Origin: UBA4717 sp045580165
GTDB lineage: Bacteria > Bacillota > Clostridia > Oscillospirales > CAG-272
Length of the DNA: 23,815 nt
Reading direction: 5' to 3'
NCBI GenBank assembly: GCA_045580165.1
Contig: JAZNNG010000026.1
Coordinates: 1 to 23,815 of the forward strand
Below, in pieces: positions 1 through 8,738 of this stretch. Under the pieces are notes generated by a model. It was not told the DNA's origin, did not search any database, and worked only from the letters and a program-made list of their open reading frames with translations. Within the stretch, counting starts at the first letter, position 1. Every line of letters starts with the position of its first letter. A program made the translations under genes and the position numbers.

Positions 1-414
1 GGCAGAGGCGGAAAGAAGCCGCGTAAGGATATAACGGTGTGGAGCGAAGTCAAGGATTATATGGGCTTCTTCTACGACGATTATTTCAAAATAACAGATG
101 AAATGCCCGCGAATATTTCTGCAGACGAGCGCGCAGCTATCCTTAACGATTACGCAGACGTATATTCGGCAGAGGATGATAACAATGCGTGGTTTGAAAA
201 GATAAAGGGAATTTCCGAAAAATACGGTTACACCACTGATATGAAGGCATATAAGGCAGACCCCTCGGCATTCAAGGGCTCTGTTACCGACATTTCGACT
301 CTCATAAGAGTTGCGATGACGGGAAGAACCAACTCCCCCGACCTTACCGCTATATGCGCTATTCTCGGCGAGGATAAGGTGAGAGCGAGAGCCAAGGCAG
401 CGGCAAACGCGTAA
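1..414 (+). CDS. gltX: Glutamyl-tRNA synthetase, C-terminal part (5' end outside window)
   Basis: The reading frame is open from the first base, so this is the tail of a gene that begins upstream; the GTG at 37 is internal. The 137 visible residues are helical and resemble the C-terminal anticodon-binding domain of class I glutamyl-tRNA synthetase. They include the linker KKPRKDITVWSEV and the closing stretch DLTAICAILGEDKVRARA, where related enzymes have a comparable ILGE segment. The full enzyme charges tRNA(Glu) with glutamate in the cytoplasm. The catalytic half with its HIGH and KMSKS motifs is not in view, so discriminating and non-discriminating types cannot be told apart directly; the glnS gene 45 bases downstream suggests tRNA(Gln) is charged directly. 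Recognition is by residue pattern only. Confidence 0.82.
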   Translation, partial: GRGGKKPRKDITVWSEVKDYMGFFYDDYFKITDEMPANISADERAAILNDYADVYSAEDDNNAWFEKIKGISEKYGYTTDMKAYKADPSAFKGSVTDISTLIRVAMTGRTNSPDLTAICAILGEDKVRARAKAAANA

Positions 415-459
415 AATAGTTATTTATGTTGCCGCGGACGCGGCAGAATGGAGAATACA

Positions 460-2118
460 ATGTCAGAAGAAGTTATAAGCTCAAATTTTATACACGACAT
501 TATTGATGAGGACCTGAAGGAAGGCGTGGTAGATTCCATCCACACACGTTTTCCGCCTGAGCCGAACGGCTACCTTCACATCGGTAGTGCCAAGGCTATC
601 TATATAAACTGGTCCACGGCAAAGAAGTACGGAGGTAAATTCAACCTCCGTTACGATGATACTAACCCCACAAAAGAGGACACCGAGTACGTTGACAGTA
701 TTTACGAGGACCTCAAGTGGCTTGGAGCAGAGCCAAGCGGCGGCGTATTCTACGGCTCGGACTATTTTGACAAGTGCTACGAGTATGCTATAAAACTTAT
801 CAAGGACGGAAAGGCGTACGTTTGCGACCTCACCGCAGAGCAGATGCGTGAGTACAGAGGTACTCTTACCGAGCCGGGTAAGAACAGCCCCTGGCGCGAC
901 AGAAGCGTTGAAGAAAACCTCGACCTGTTCGAGAGAATGAAGAACGGCGAGTTCGAGGACGGTACTCATACGCTCAGAGCCAAGATCGATATGGCGAGTC
1001 CGAATATGAATATGCGCGACCCCGCCATTTACAGAATAGTACATTGCCACCATCACAGACAGGGCGACAAGTGGTGCATCTATCCTCTCTACGACTACGC
1101 TCATCCGATACAGGACGCGCTTGAGGGAATCACACACTCGCTTTGCTCGCTTGAGTTTGAAAACCACCGTCCCCTTTACGATTGGGTTGTAAATAACATT
1201 AACTTTGAAAAGAAGCCCAAGCAGAGAGAGTTTGCAAGACTCAACGTTACCTACACGGTAATGAGTAAGAGATACCTCCGTCAGCTGGTTGAAACGGGAC
1301 TCGTTGACGGCTGGGACGACCCTCGTATGCCCACGCTTTGCGGTCTCAGACGCCGCGGATATACTCCCGCATCTATCTTTGACTTCGTAAAGAGAGCAGG
1401 AATCTCGAAGGCAGACAGCCTTGTTGATATCAACCTTCTCGAGCATTGCATCAGAGAAGAGCTCAATATGACGGCACAGCGCCGTATCGCGGTGCTCGAT
1501 CCCGTAAAGGTGATAGTTGATAACTATCCCGAGGACAAAACCGAATATTTTGAGGTTACGAACAACCCGAACGACGAGTCGGCAGGCACGAGAAAGCTCC
1601 CGTTTACAAAGGAGCTTTACATCGAAAAGAGCGACTTTGCTCTCGTTCCGCCCCCCAAGTTCTTCAGACTCAAGCCCGACGGCGAGGTAAGACTTATGGG
1701 CGCGTACATCGTTAAGTACGCAGGCGTTGACACCGATGAAAACGGTGAGGTTACCGCTATTCACGTAAACGCAGACCTTGAAACAGGAAACGGCAACCCT
1801 GCTGACGGACGTAAGGTGAAGGGAACTATACACTGGCTCTCGGCAGCTCACGCGCTCGATGCTGATATGATGCTCTACGATAAGCTCTTTACCATTGAGA
1901 ACGTAGGCGACATTCCCGAGGACAAGACCTATAACGATTATCTCAATCCCGAATCGCTTACAAAGCTTACGGGATGTAAGATCGAGCCCTCTCTCAAGGA
2001 CGCAAAGCCCGGAGAAAAGTTCCAGTTTGTGCGTAACGCGTATTTCTCGGTGGACACCAAGTACGAAAATACCTTTAACCGTATCGTAGTACTCAAGGAC
2101 AGCTTCCCGAAAAAGTAA
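460..2118 (+). CDS. glnS: Glutaminyl-tRNA synthetase
   Basis: Class I aminoacyl-tRNA synthetase that joins glutamine to tRNA(Gln) in the cytoplasm. The 552-residue product has the Rossmann-fold signature FPPEPNGYLHIGSAK (HIGS at residues 40-43), the second signature VMSKR at 267-271, and a GlnRS-type two-barrel anticodon-binding C-terminal half; the length is normal for bacterial GlnRS. An ATG at 448 in the same frame has no ribosome binding site, whereas GGAG at 450-453 lies six bases before the ATG at 460, so 460 is taken as the start. A small hairpin (TGCCGC / GCGGCA, 430-445) lies between gltX and glnS without a U-tract, so the two are probably cotranscribed. A terminator follows. GlnRS is not universal in Bacillota, many of which use the Glu-tRNA(Gln) amidotransferase route instead. 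Confidence 0.96.
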   Translation: MSEEVISSNFIHDIIDEDLKEGVVDSIHTRFPPEPNGYLHIGSAKAIYINWSTAKKYGGKFNLRYDDTNPTKEDTEYVDSIYEDLKWLGAEPSGGVFYGSDYFDKCYEYAIKLIKDGKAYVCDLTAEQMREYRGTLTEPGKNSPWRDRSVEENLDLFERMKNGEFEDGTHTLRAKIDMASPNMNMRDPAIYRIVHCHHHRQGDKWCIYPLYDYAHPIQDALEGITHSLCSLEFENHRPLYDWVVNNINFEKKPKQREFARLNVTYTVMSKRYLRQLVETGLVDGWDDPRMPTLCGLRRRGYTPASIFDFVKRAGISKADSLVDINLLEHCIREELNMTAQRRIAVLDPVKVIVDNYPEDKTEYFEVTNNPNDESAGTRKLPFTKELYIEKSDFALVPPPKFFRLKPDGEVRLMGAYIVKYAGVDTDENGEVTAIHVNADLETGNGNPADGRKVKGTIHWLSAAHALDADMMLYDKLFTIENVGDIPEDKTYNDYLNPESLTKLTGCKIEPSLKDAKPGEKFQFVRNAYFSVDTKYENTFNRIVVLKDSFPKK

Positions 2119-2123
2119 GTACG

Positions 2124-2155
2124 AAAATAGCCTGAAAGTTTTTTCAGGCTATTTT
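2124..2155 (+). terminator. Intrinsic terminator after glnS
   Basis: A perfect 14-bp inverted repeat (arms 2124-2137 and 2142-2155, core AATAGCCTGAAA / TTTCAGGCTATT) with a 4-base loop ends in TTTT, six bases after the glnS stop codon. The U-tract is short, so some read-through into the hydratase gene 39 bases on is possible. Confidence 0.8.
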
Positions 2156-2194
2156 AGATAAATCAAGACCACATACCCGAAAGGCAGGCAAACA

Positions 2195-4471
2195 ATGATA
2201 AAGCTTTATGATAACGGCGTTTTCATCACGAATAACACCGTAATTGAGGATAACGGAGAGGCAGAGGCGCGACTTGCGTTTCTCGGTAAGAATATAAGCG
2301 TGGACGAAGCGAAGAAAAACACCATCGCATATTCTATACTCGCGGGTCACAATACCTCGGACGATAACAAAAATCTTAAGATAAAATTTGATGCTATCGC
2401 ATCACACGATATTACATACGTCGGTATAATCCAGACGTCGCGTGCGTCGGGACTTGAAAGGTTCCCGATACCCTACGTTCTCACCAACTGCCACAACAGT
2501 CTGTGTGCAGTCGGCGGTACCATAAACGAGGATGACCACGTGTTCGGACTTTCTGCCGCTGAAAAATACGGCGGAATTTATGTCCCCGCACATCAGGCGG
2601 TAATTCACTCGTTTATGCGTGAAATGATGAGTGGCTGCGGCAAAATGATACTCGGCTCGGATAGCCACACCAGATACGGCGCGCTCGGTACTATGGCGAT
2701 AGGAGAGGGCGGAGGAGAGCTTGTAAAGCAGCTTCTTTCAAGAACCTACGACGTAAAGATGCCCGAAATTGTAGCGGTAAAGCTCGAGGGTGAGGTAAAG
2801 CGCGGAGTTGGTCCGCAGGACGTTGCGCTGGCAATAATCGGCGCGGTGTTCAAGAACGGCTACGTTAAGAATCGCGTGCTTGAATTTATCGGCGGCGGTA
2901 TCGCAAGGCTTCCCATCGAATTCCGTAACGGAATCGACGTAATGACTACCGAAACCACCTGTCTGTCTTCGATTTGGATGACGGACGATGTTACACGCGC
3001 GTATTTTGAAAATCATAAGCGTCCCGATGACTATAAGAAGCTTGAGCCCGGTGACGTTGCGTATTACGAAAGACTCGTTGAGGTGGACCTTTCCAAGATC
3101 GAGCCGATGATAGCGCTCCCGTTCCATCCCAGCAACGTATACACTATCCGTGAGCTTAACGCAAACGCCAAGGATATTCTTGCAAACGCAGAAAAGCTCG
3201 CTCTCGAGCAGCTTGAAACTACCGGTCTGAAGCTCGGACTTGCCGATAAGGTCACAAGTCGCGGAATCAGAGTCGATCAGGGCGTTATCGCAGGCTGTGC
3301 GGGCGGTACTTACGATAACCTCGTTGCAGCTGCAGACATCTTGAAGAATGCGACCATCGGAAGCGGCGAGTTTGCTCTCTCGGTGTACCCCGCGAGCCAG
3401 CCCGTATTCCTTGAGCTTATGCGTGACGGCGCGGCGGCAGAGCTTATGAGCGCGGGCGCGACTATCAGAAGTGCATTCTGCGGCCCTTGCTTTGGCGCGG
3501 GCGACGTTCCCGCAAACGGTGGACTCTCGATTAGACACTCAACACGTAACTTCCCCAACAGAGAGGGCTCAAAGCCTGCAAACGGTCAGCTCTCATCCGT
3601 TGCGCTTATGGATGCGAGAAGTATTGCGGCAACCGCGAAGAACGGCGGTATTCTTACCTCCGCCGCAGATATAGAATATAATGAAAGAACACACGAGTAC
3701 GTGTTTGATGACAGCTCCTACAAGAGTCGCATTTATAACGGCTTTGGTAAGGCAGATGCGACGAAGGAGCTTAAATTCGGTCCTAATATTACCGATTGGC
3801 CCAAGATGGAAGCTCTTACCGAGGACGTTATGCTTGAGGTGGTTTCTGTAATCACAGACCCCGTAACTACCACCGACGAGCTTATTCCGTCAGGTGAGAC
3901 CTCGTCCTACCGTTCCAACCCCTTGAAGCTTGCCGAGTTTACACTTTCGCGTAAGGACCCCGGATACGTTACGCGCGCAAAGGCGGTAAATGCACTTGAA
4001 AAGAGCAGGGTTGACGGGGAAGTCAGCGACGCAGGGGTGCTTGAGGCATACGCTAAGCTTGAAGCGGTGGGAGTAAAGACGGACGCAAAGAAGACTGCGA
4101 TAGGAAGTACCGTTTATGCGAATAAGCCTGGTGACGGCTCTGCACGTGAGCAGGCAGCATCCTGTCAGAAGGTGCTCGGCGGACTTGCCAATATTGCGAC
4201 TGAATATGCAACCAAGCGTTACAGAAGTAACCTTATCAACTGGGGAATGCTTCCGTTCGTGCTTGACGGCAAATTCGATTTCAAGGTGGGCGACAAGGTG
4301 TTTGTGCCCGACGTCCGCAAGGCGGTAGCCGATAAGGTTGACAAGATAAAGGCATACGTTGTGAGCGATGCCGTGAAGGAGATCACACTTACACTCGGTG
4401 AGCTTACCGACGACGAAAGAAAGATAATTATGTCGGGATGCCTTATCAATTATTACAGAGACGGAAACTGA
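2195..4471 (+). CDS. Aconitase-family [4Fe-4S] hydratase, YbhJ-like
   Basis: The product has 758 residues. It shows the aconitase-superfamily cluster ligands: one cysteine at 368 (VIAGCAGGTYDN) and a CGPC pair at 429 and 432, spaced as the three cysteines that hold the [4Fe-4S] cluster in aconitases. Upstream are the aconitase-like segments SDSHTRYGALGTMAIGEGGG (about residues 153-172) and SRGIRVDQGVIAGC. The C-terminal third corresponds to the swivel domain. Size and architecture match the poorly characterised hydratase group that includes E. coli YbhJ rather than AcnA, AcnB or the LeuC/HacA isomerases. The substrate is therefore unknown; a hydroxy-acid dehydration/rehydration is the family expectation. 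The ATG at 2195 follows an AAGGCAGG purine run. It stands between two terminators, so it probably forms a single-gene unit. Neighbours give no pathway clue. Confidence 0.85.
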   Translation: MIKLYDNGVFITNNTVIEDNGEAEARLAFLGKNISVDEAKKNTIAYSILAGHNTSDDNKNLKIKFDAIASHDITYVGIIQTSRASGLERFPIPYVLTNCHNSLCAVGGTINEDDHVFGLSAAEKYGGIYVPAHQAVIHSFMREMMSGCGKMILGSDSHTRYGALGTMAIGEGGGELVKQLLSRTYDVKMPEIVAVKLEGEVKRGVGPQDVALAIIGAVFKNGYVKNRVLEFIGGGIARLPIEFRNGIDVMTTETTCLSSIWMTDDVTRAYFENHKRPDDYKKLEPGDVAYYERLVEVDLSKIEPMIALPFHPSNVYTIRELNANAKDILANAEKLALEQLETTGLKLGLADKVTSRGIRVDQGVIAGCAGGTYDNLVAAADILKNATIGSGEFALSVYPASQPVFLELMRDGAAAELMSAGATIRSAFCGPCFGAGDVPANGGLSIRHSTRNFPNREGSKPANGQLSSVALMDARSIAATAKNGGILTSAADIEYNERTHEYVFDDSSYKSRIYNGFGKADATKELKFGPNITDWPKMEALTEDVMLEVVSVITDPVTTTDELIPSGETSSYRSNPLKLAEFTLSRKDPGYVTRAKAVNALEKSRVDGEVSDAGVLEAYAKLEAVGVKTDAKKTAIGSTVYANKPGDGSAREQAASCQKVLGGLANIATEYATKRYRSNLINWGMLPFVLDGKFDFKVGDKVFVPDVRKAVADKVDKIKAYVVSDAVKEITLTLGELTDDERKIIMSGCLINYYRDGN

Positions 4472-4477
4472 TATGGC

Positions 4478-4507
4478 AAAGCGGTCGGGGGACGCCTCGA
4501 CCGCTTT
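4478..4507 (+). terminator. Intrinsic terminator after the hydratase gene
   Basis: Arms 4478-4490 and 4495-4507 (AAAGCGGTCG paired with CGACCGCTTT, extended by three more pairs including one G-T) close a GACG loop. The stem is very stable but the following U-rich stretch (CCTATTT) is weak. It lies seven bases after the stop codon. Confidence 0.72.
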
Positions 4508-4591
4508 CCTATTTGAAGTGCGGAAAATTGCCAAAATGCAGCTATAATTGTCATATAATATGTATATTTTATAGAAAGTGGCGTTTTTTGA

Positions 4592-4620
4592 TTGACAAAA
4601 CGCGAAAAAAGTAGTAAAAT
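4592..4620 (+). promoter_or_regulatory. Sigma-A promoter for the BMP lipoprotein gene
   Basis: A consensus -35 box TTGACA (4592-4597) and a -10 box TAAAAT (4615-4620) are separated by exactly 17 bases. Transcription would begin near 4627, giving a leader of about 85 bases. The rpoB promoter at the right end of the window has the same two hexamers and spacing. Confidence 0.85.
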
Positions 4621-4630
4621 TAAATCAACG

Positions 4631-4702
4631 CCGAGGCATAGATTGTGATGCTTCGGATGAATAAAGCCGGGAGTAAAACTTCCGGTAAAAATTTTTTGGA
4701 GG
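4631..4702 (+). promoter_or_regulatory. Structured leader and ribosome binding site of the BMP gene
   Basis: Two adjacent hairpins are visible. One is CCGAGGCAT / ATGCTTCGG (4631-4639 with 4648-4656, one G-T pair, 8-base loop). The other is CCGGGAGT / ACTTCCGG (4667-4674 with 4678-4685, loop AAA). They are followed by an A-run, a T-run (4692-4697) and the ribosome binding site GGAGG (4698-4702). The purine-riboswitch core was looked for and not found. The hairpins may stabilise the mRNA or tune translation; this function is inference. Confidence 0.5.
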
Positions 4703-4711
4703 ACAAAGACA

Positions 4712-5962
4712 ATGTTCAAGAAGATTCTTTCTATCGCGCTTGCACTCATTATGATTGCATCCGTAGCTTGTCTCGCTTCTTGCGGCAACGAAGTTGCTAC
4801 AACAGAGGATGCAAGCAACAACGAAGTAGTTGAAACTCCCGAAGAAACACTCAAGGTTGGTTTCATCTTCCTTCACGACCAGAACTCTACCTACGACCTC
4901 AACTTCATCGAAGCGGTTGAGCGCGCTCAGGCTAACCTCGGTCTCACAGACGATCAGGTAATCGTTAAGACCAACGTTCCCGAGGGTCAGGAATGCTACG
5001 ACGCAGCAGTTGACCTTGTTGACCAGGGATGCTCTCTCATCTTCGCTGACAGCTTTGGTCACGAAGACTTTATGATCGAAGCAGCTAAGAAGTATCCTGA
5101 CGTTGAATTCTGCCACGCTACAGGTACAAAGGCTCACACAGAAGGTCTTGCAAACTACCACAACGCATTTGCTGACATCTACGAAGGACGTTACCTTGCA
5201 GGTGTTGCAGCAGGTATGAAGCTCAACGAAATGATCGCTGAAGGTAAGTTCACAGCTGAAGAAGCTAAGATCGGTTACGTTGGCGCATTTACGTACGCAG
5301 AGGTTATGTCGGGTTACACATCCTTCTTCCTCGGCGCAAGATCTGTATGCCCCACAGCTACTATGGACGTTCAGTTCACAGGAAGCTGGTATGACGAAGC
5401 AGCAGAAAAGGAAGCAGCTACAACACTTATCAACAGCGGATGCAAGCTCATCAGCCAGCACGCTGACTCCATGGGTGCTCCTACAGCTTGCGAAGCAGCA
5501 GGCGTTCCTAACGTTTCCTACAACGGAAGCACAGTTGCGGCTTGCCCCAACACCTTCATCGTATCCTCTAAGATCGACTGGACTCCTTATATGGAGCTCA
5601 TCATCAACGCTGTTAAGAACGGCACAGAAATTCCTGCTGACTGGTGCGGCGGTATCGCAGAGGGCTCTGTAGTTCTCTCCGAGGTTAATACTGCAGCTGC
5701 AGCTGAAGGAACTGTTGAAGCTCTTGAAGCAGTTAAGAAGGAACTTCTTGACGGTACACGTCACGTATACGACATCACAACATTCACAAAGGATGGCGCA
5801 GCTCTTACAGAAGAGCATCTCGCAGACGTTGATACAGACGCAGCATTTACACCCGAGACCAAGGTTGTATCCGATGGTTACTTCCACGAGTCCGAGTACC
5901 GTTCTGCTCCTTACTTCGACGTTCAGATCGACGGTATCACACTTCTCAACGCTAAGTATTAA
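4712..5962 (+). CDS. BMP-family ABC transporter substrate-binding lipoprotein (nucleoside type)
   Basis: The 416-residue product starts with a lipoprotein signal peptide: MFKK, a hydrophobic segment, and the lipobox LASC with the acylated cysteine at residue 24. A short acidic linker (about 25-46) leads to a periplasmic-binding-protein fold beginning LKVGFIFLHDQNSTYDLNF. The order of elements matches the BMP/Med family (BmpA, NupN, PnrA), which binds nucleosides for uptake; the exact ligand cannot be read from the sequence. The ATG at 4712 lies nine bases after GGAGG. The gene has its own strong promoter and is followed by a terminator before the ATPase gene. Codon choice differs from its neighbours (many GCT, GCA, ACA, CTC codons), as expected for high expression. 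The lgt product encoded at 19189-20100 would lipidate it. Confidence 0.93.
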   Translation: MFKKILSIALALIMIASVACLASCGNEVATTEDASNNEVVETPEETLKVGFIFLHDQNSTYDLNFIEAVERAQANLGLTDDQVIVKTNVPEGQECYDAAVDLVDQGCSLIFADSFGHEDFMIEAAKKYPDVEFCHATGTKAHTEGLANYHNAFADIYEGRYLAGVAAGMKLNEMIAEGKFTAEEAKIGYVGAFTYAEVMSGYTSFFLGARSVCPTATMDVQFTGSWYDEAAEKEAATTLINSGCKLISQHADSMGAPTACEAAGVPNVSYNGSTVAACPNTFIVSSKIDWTPYMELIINAVKNGTEIPADWCGGIAEGSVVLSEVNTAAAAEGTVEALEAVKKELLDGTRHVYDITTFTKDGAALTEEHLADVDTDAAFTPETKVVSDGYFHESEYRSAPYFDVQIDGITLLNAKY

Positions 5963-5981
5963 TTACTTATAAGCAAACTGC

Positions 5982-6022
5982 CAAAGGGGCGGGATATAAA
6001 CGTCTCGCCCCTTTGATTTTTA
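5982..6022 (+). terminator. Terminator between the lipoprotein and ATPase genes
   Basis: A 13-bp stem (5982-5994 with 6003-6015, one G-T pair) carrying AAAGGGGCGGG is followed by ATTTTTATATA. It lies 19 bases after the lipoprotein stop codon and 48 before the ATPase start, so it likely lowers expression of the ATPase and permeases relative to the binding protein by partial termination. Confidence 0.85.
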
Positions 6023-6070
6023 TATATAGCAGGTCTATATTCCGTATATGCTGAAATTGGAGGTATTACT

Positions 6071-7630
6071 GTGAAAAATAATATCGCAGTGGAACTGAAA
6101 AATGTTACCAAGAGATTTGGAAGCGTTGTTGCCAACAAGGACGTTGACCTTGAGGTAAGACGTGGAGAAATACTCGCTATTCTCGGAGAGAACGGAAGCG
6201 GAAAAACAACGCTTATGAATATGATCTCCGGTATATATTTTCCCGACGAGGGTCAGGTGTTTATCGACGGTGAAGAGGTGGTCATAACTTCTCCCAAGGA
6301 GGCCTTTGCCCACGGTATAGGTATGATACATCAGCACTTCAAGCTTGTTGATGTTTTTTCTGCTACCGAAAACATCATTCTCGGTGTAAAGGAAAACGGC
6401 AGGTTTTCAAAGGCAGAGGCAAGTAAGCGTGTTAAGGAGATAACCGAGCGCTACGGCTTCAGCATAGATACGGAAAAGAAAATTTACGAAATGTCGGTCT
6501 CTGAAAAGCAGACGGTTGAAATAATCAAGGTGCTTTACAGAGGCGCTGAAATTCTCATTCTTGACGAGCCTACCGCGGTGCTGACTCCTCAGGAAACTGA
6601 AAAGCTTTTTGCCGTTTTAAGACGTATGCGCGAGGACGGCAAATCAATAATCATAATCACACACAAGCTCAACGAGGTGCTTGCGATATCCGACCGCGTC
6701 GCCGTTCTCAGAAAAGGCGAGCACATCGCAACGGTAAATACACCCGAAACGAATGAAAACGAGCTTACCGAAATGATGGTCGGAAAAAAGATAACCCTTA
6801 ACATCGAGCGCACAGAGCCGAAGAACGTATGCGACAGACTTACTGTTCAGAATATCTCGTGCACCGACAAGGAGGGTGTAAAGGTCCTTGATAACGTGTC
6901 GTTCGTCGCGCGTGCAGGAGAAATACTCGGCATCGCGGGAATTGCGGGAAGCGGACAGAGAGAATTGCTTGAAGCCATAGCGGGTCTTCAGCATCTTGAC
7001 GAGGGCGAGATACTTTATAATAACCCCAAAACGGGAAACGTCTCAGATCTTCGTGACCACACTCCGCTTGAAATACGCGAAATGGGAGTCAGACTCTCGT
7101 TCGTGCCCGAGGACAGACTCGGAATGGGACTTGTCGGGAATATGAATATAATCGACAATATGATGCTCAGAAGCTACCGTAAGGGTAAGTCGGTGTTCCT
7201 TAACAGAAAGAAGCCGCATAACCTTGCGGACGAGATAATCGAAAGCCTTGAGGTGGTAACCCCCAGCGCTTATACACCCGTACGCAGACTTTCGGGCGGT
7301 AACGTTCAGAAGGTGCTTGTCGGACGTGAAATAGCCTCGGCACCCTCGGTGCTTATGGCGGCTTATCCGGTACGCGGACTTGACATCAACTCGTCGTACA
7401 CTATATACAATCTTTTGACTAAGCAAAAGGAAAACGGCGTTGCAGTAATCTTCGTCGGAGAGGACCTCGACGTTTTAGTTGACCTTTGTGACAGAATACT
7501 CGTAATAAACTCGGGTAAGATCACAGGTGTTGTTGACGGACGCACGGCAACCAAGGAGGAGATCGGTCTGTTGATGACAAAGAGCGATTTTGATAATTCA
7601 GAGCTTGGAGGTGAAGATAATGACAAGTAA
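6071..7630 (+). CDS. Nucleoside/simple-sugar ABC transporter, double ATP-binding subunit (NupO/RbsA type)
   Basis: The 519-residue cytoplasmic subunit has two fused ATPase domains and would drive nucleoside uptake with the two permeases downstream. Domain one has Walker A GENGSGKTT (39-47) and Walker B ILILDEPTAVLTPQE. Its signature loop is degenerate (SVSEKQ), which is common in this family. Domain two has a degenerate P-loop GIAGSGQRE near residue 290, with glutamine in place of the lysine, a good LSGGNVQK signature, and a Walker B region VLMAAYPVRGLD. An asymmetric pair of sites like this is usual for RbsA/NupO-type proteins, so it is not a sign of decay. The GTG start at 6071 follows GGAGG at 6059-6063. 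Its 3' end overlaps the first permease gene by 11 bases. Confidence 0.93.
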   Translation: MKNNIAVELKNVTKRFGSVVANKDVDLEVRRGEILAILGENGSGKTTLMNMISGIYFPDEGQVFIDGEEVVITSPKEAFAHGIGMIHQHFKLVDVFSATENIILGVKENGRFSKAEASKRVKEITERYGFSIDTEKKIYEMSVSEKQTVEIIKVLYRGAEILILDEPTAVLTPQETEKLFAVLRRMREDGKSIIIITHKLNEVLAISDRVAVLRKGEHIATVNTPETNENELTEMMVGKKITLNIERTEPKNVCDRLTVQNISCTDKEGVKVLDNVSFVARAGEILGIAGIAGSGQRELLEAIAGLQHLDEGEILYNNPKTGNVSDLRDHTPLEIREMGVRLSFVPEDRLGMGLVGNMNIIDNMMLRSYRKGKSVFLNRKKPHNLADEIIESLEVVTPSAYTPVRRLSGGNVQKVLVGREIASAPSVLMAAYPVRGLDINSSYTIYNLLTKQKENGVAVIFVGEDLDVLVDLCDRILVINSGKITGVVDGRTATKEEIGLLMTKSDFDNSELGGEDNDK

Positions 7631-8738
7631 TACTATGAAGCACAAAAAAGTGCACGAGCCGTTATTTCACATCGCCAAGCGCGGAGCGATTCCGTGGTGG
7701 AAGGCGTGGATAATTCGCGCCATCGCAATTCTTGCGGCGCTTGTAGTTGCGGCTATCGTTACGGTTTTGCTCACAGGTGAAAACCCAATTGAAGTTTATG
7801 TAAAGATGATAGAGGGCTCGTTCGGAACTCCCAGAAGAATGTGGAAGCTTGCACAGAATATAGCGATGCTTTTGTGTGTAGCTCTCGCAGTGACTCCCGC
7901 ATTCAAAATGCGCTTCTGGAACATCGGTGCAGAAGGACAGGTGCTTGCAGGCGGTCTTTCGTGTGCGGCTTGTATGATACTGCTTTCCGACAAGCTTCCG
8001 GGTCCCCTGCTTATGCTTGTTATGATAGCATCGAGTATAGCCGCAGGAGCGATATGGGCGCTCATTCCCGCAGTATTTAAGGCGTTTTGGGATACGAACG
8101 AAACGTTGTTCACACTTATGATGAACTATATTGCCACTCAGCTCGTTGCCTTCTTTGCTATGAAGTGGGAAGCAAGAAAGGGCTCGGGTATAATTGGTAT
8201 CATCAATTCCCAAAACAGAGAGGGATGGCTTCCTTCGCTCGGCGGTCAGGACTATCTCGTGAACGTTCTGGTGGTTGCAGCTCTTACGGCGGCAATGTTT
8301 ATATACCTTAAATACAGTAAGCAGGGCTATGAGCTTTCTGTTGTTGGTGAGAGTCAGAACACGGCGAGATACGTTGGTATCGACGTTAAGAAGGTCGTTA
8401 TCCGTACGATGATAATATCGGGTGCGGTGTGCGGTATTGCGGGATTCCTCCTTGTCAGCGGAACAAACCACACTATCACGGCAACGACGGCAGGTGGACG
8501 CGGCTTTACGGCTATAATGGTTTCTTGGCTAGCTAAATTCAATCCTATTTATATGGTGTTTACATCCTTCCTGCTTGTGTTCTTGCAGATAGGTGCAGGC
8601 GAGATAGCAACTGCCTTTAAGCTTAACCAGGCGTTTGCAGATATTATATCCGGTATTATTTTGTTCTTTATAATCGGCTGTGAGTTCTTTATTAACTATC
8701 AGATTATCGGACGTCACTCGGGAAAGGGGGATAAATAA
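7620..8738 (+). CDS. ABC transporter permease 1 (NupP-like)
   Basis: A 372-residue integral membrane protein with about ten hydrophobic segments after a basic N-terminus (MTSNTMKHKKVHEP). It belongs to the BPD_transp_2 permease group used by nucleoside and branched/simple-sugar importers, with the typical segments FWNIGAEGQVLAGGL and ELSVVGESQNTARYVGIDV. The latter resembles the cytoplasmic loop that docks on the ATPase. The frame is open from an ATG at 7590, but GGAGG at 7607-7611 is placed for the ATG at 7620, which is chosen. It overlaps the ATPase gene by 11 bases and the next permease by one base (TAATG), so the three are translationally coupled. Confidence 0.92.
   Translation: MTSNTMKHKKVHEPLFHIAKRGAIPWWKAWIIRAIAILAALVVAAIVTVLLTGENPIEVYVKMIEGSFGTPRRMWKLAQNIAMLLCVALAVTPAFKMRFWNIGAEGQVLAGGLSCAACMILLSDKLPGPLLMLVMIASSIAAGAIWALIPAVFKAFWDTNETLFTLMMNYIATQLVAFFAMKWEARKGSGIIGIINSQNREGWLPSLGGQDYLVNVLVVAALTAAMFIYLKYSKQGYELSVVGESQNTARYVGIDVKKVVIRTMIISGAVCGIAGFLLVSGTNHTITATTAGGRGFTAIMVSWLAKFNPIYMVFTSFLLVFLQIGAGEIATAFKLNQAFADIISGIILFFIIGCEFFINYQIIGRHSGKGDK

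Noticed and set aside
481..1851. A 456-codon open frame on the minus strand opposite glnS
   Set aside because: It lies wholly within the clearly conserved glnS gene, reads as low-complexity Val/Cys/Leu-rich protein and has no ribosome binding site; it is a codon-bias shadow.
4621..4711. Purine riboswitch before the nucleoside-type transporter
   Set aside because: The conserved core bases of that class are not present in the two-hairpin leader.
4625..5887. A 420-codon open frame on the minus strand opposite the BMP lipoprotein gene
   Set aside because: The product is extremely Cys/Val-rich, as expected from the strong codon bias of the lipoprotein gene read backwards; no start signals.
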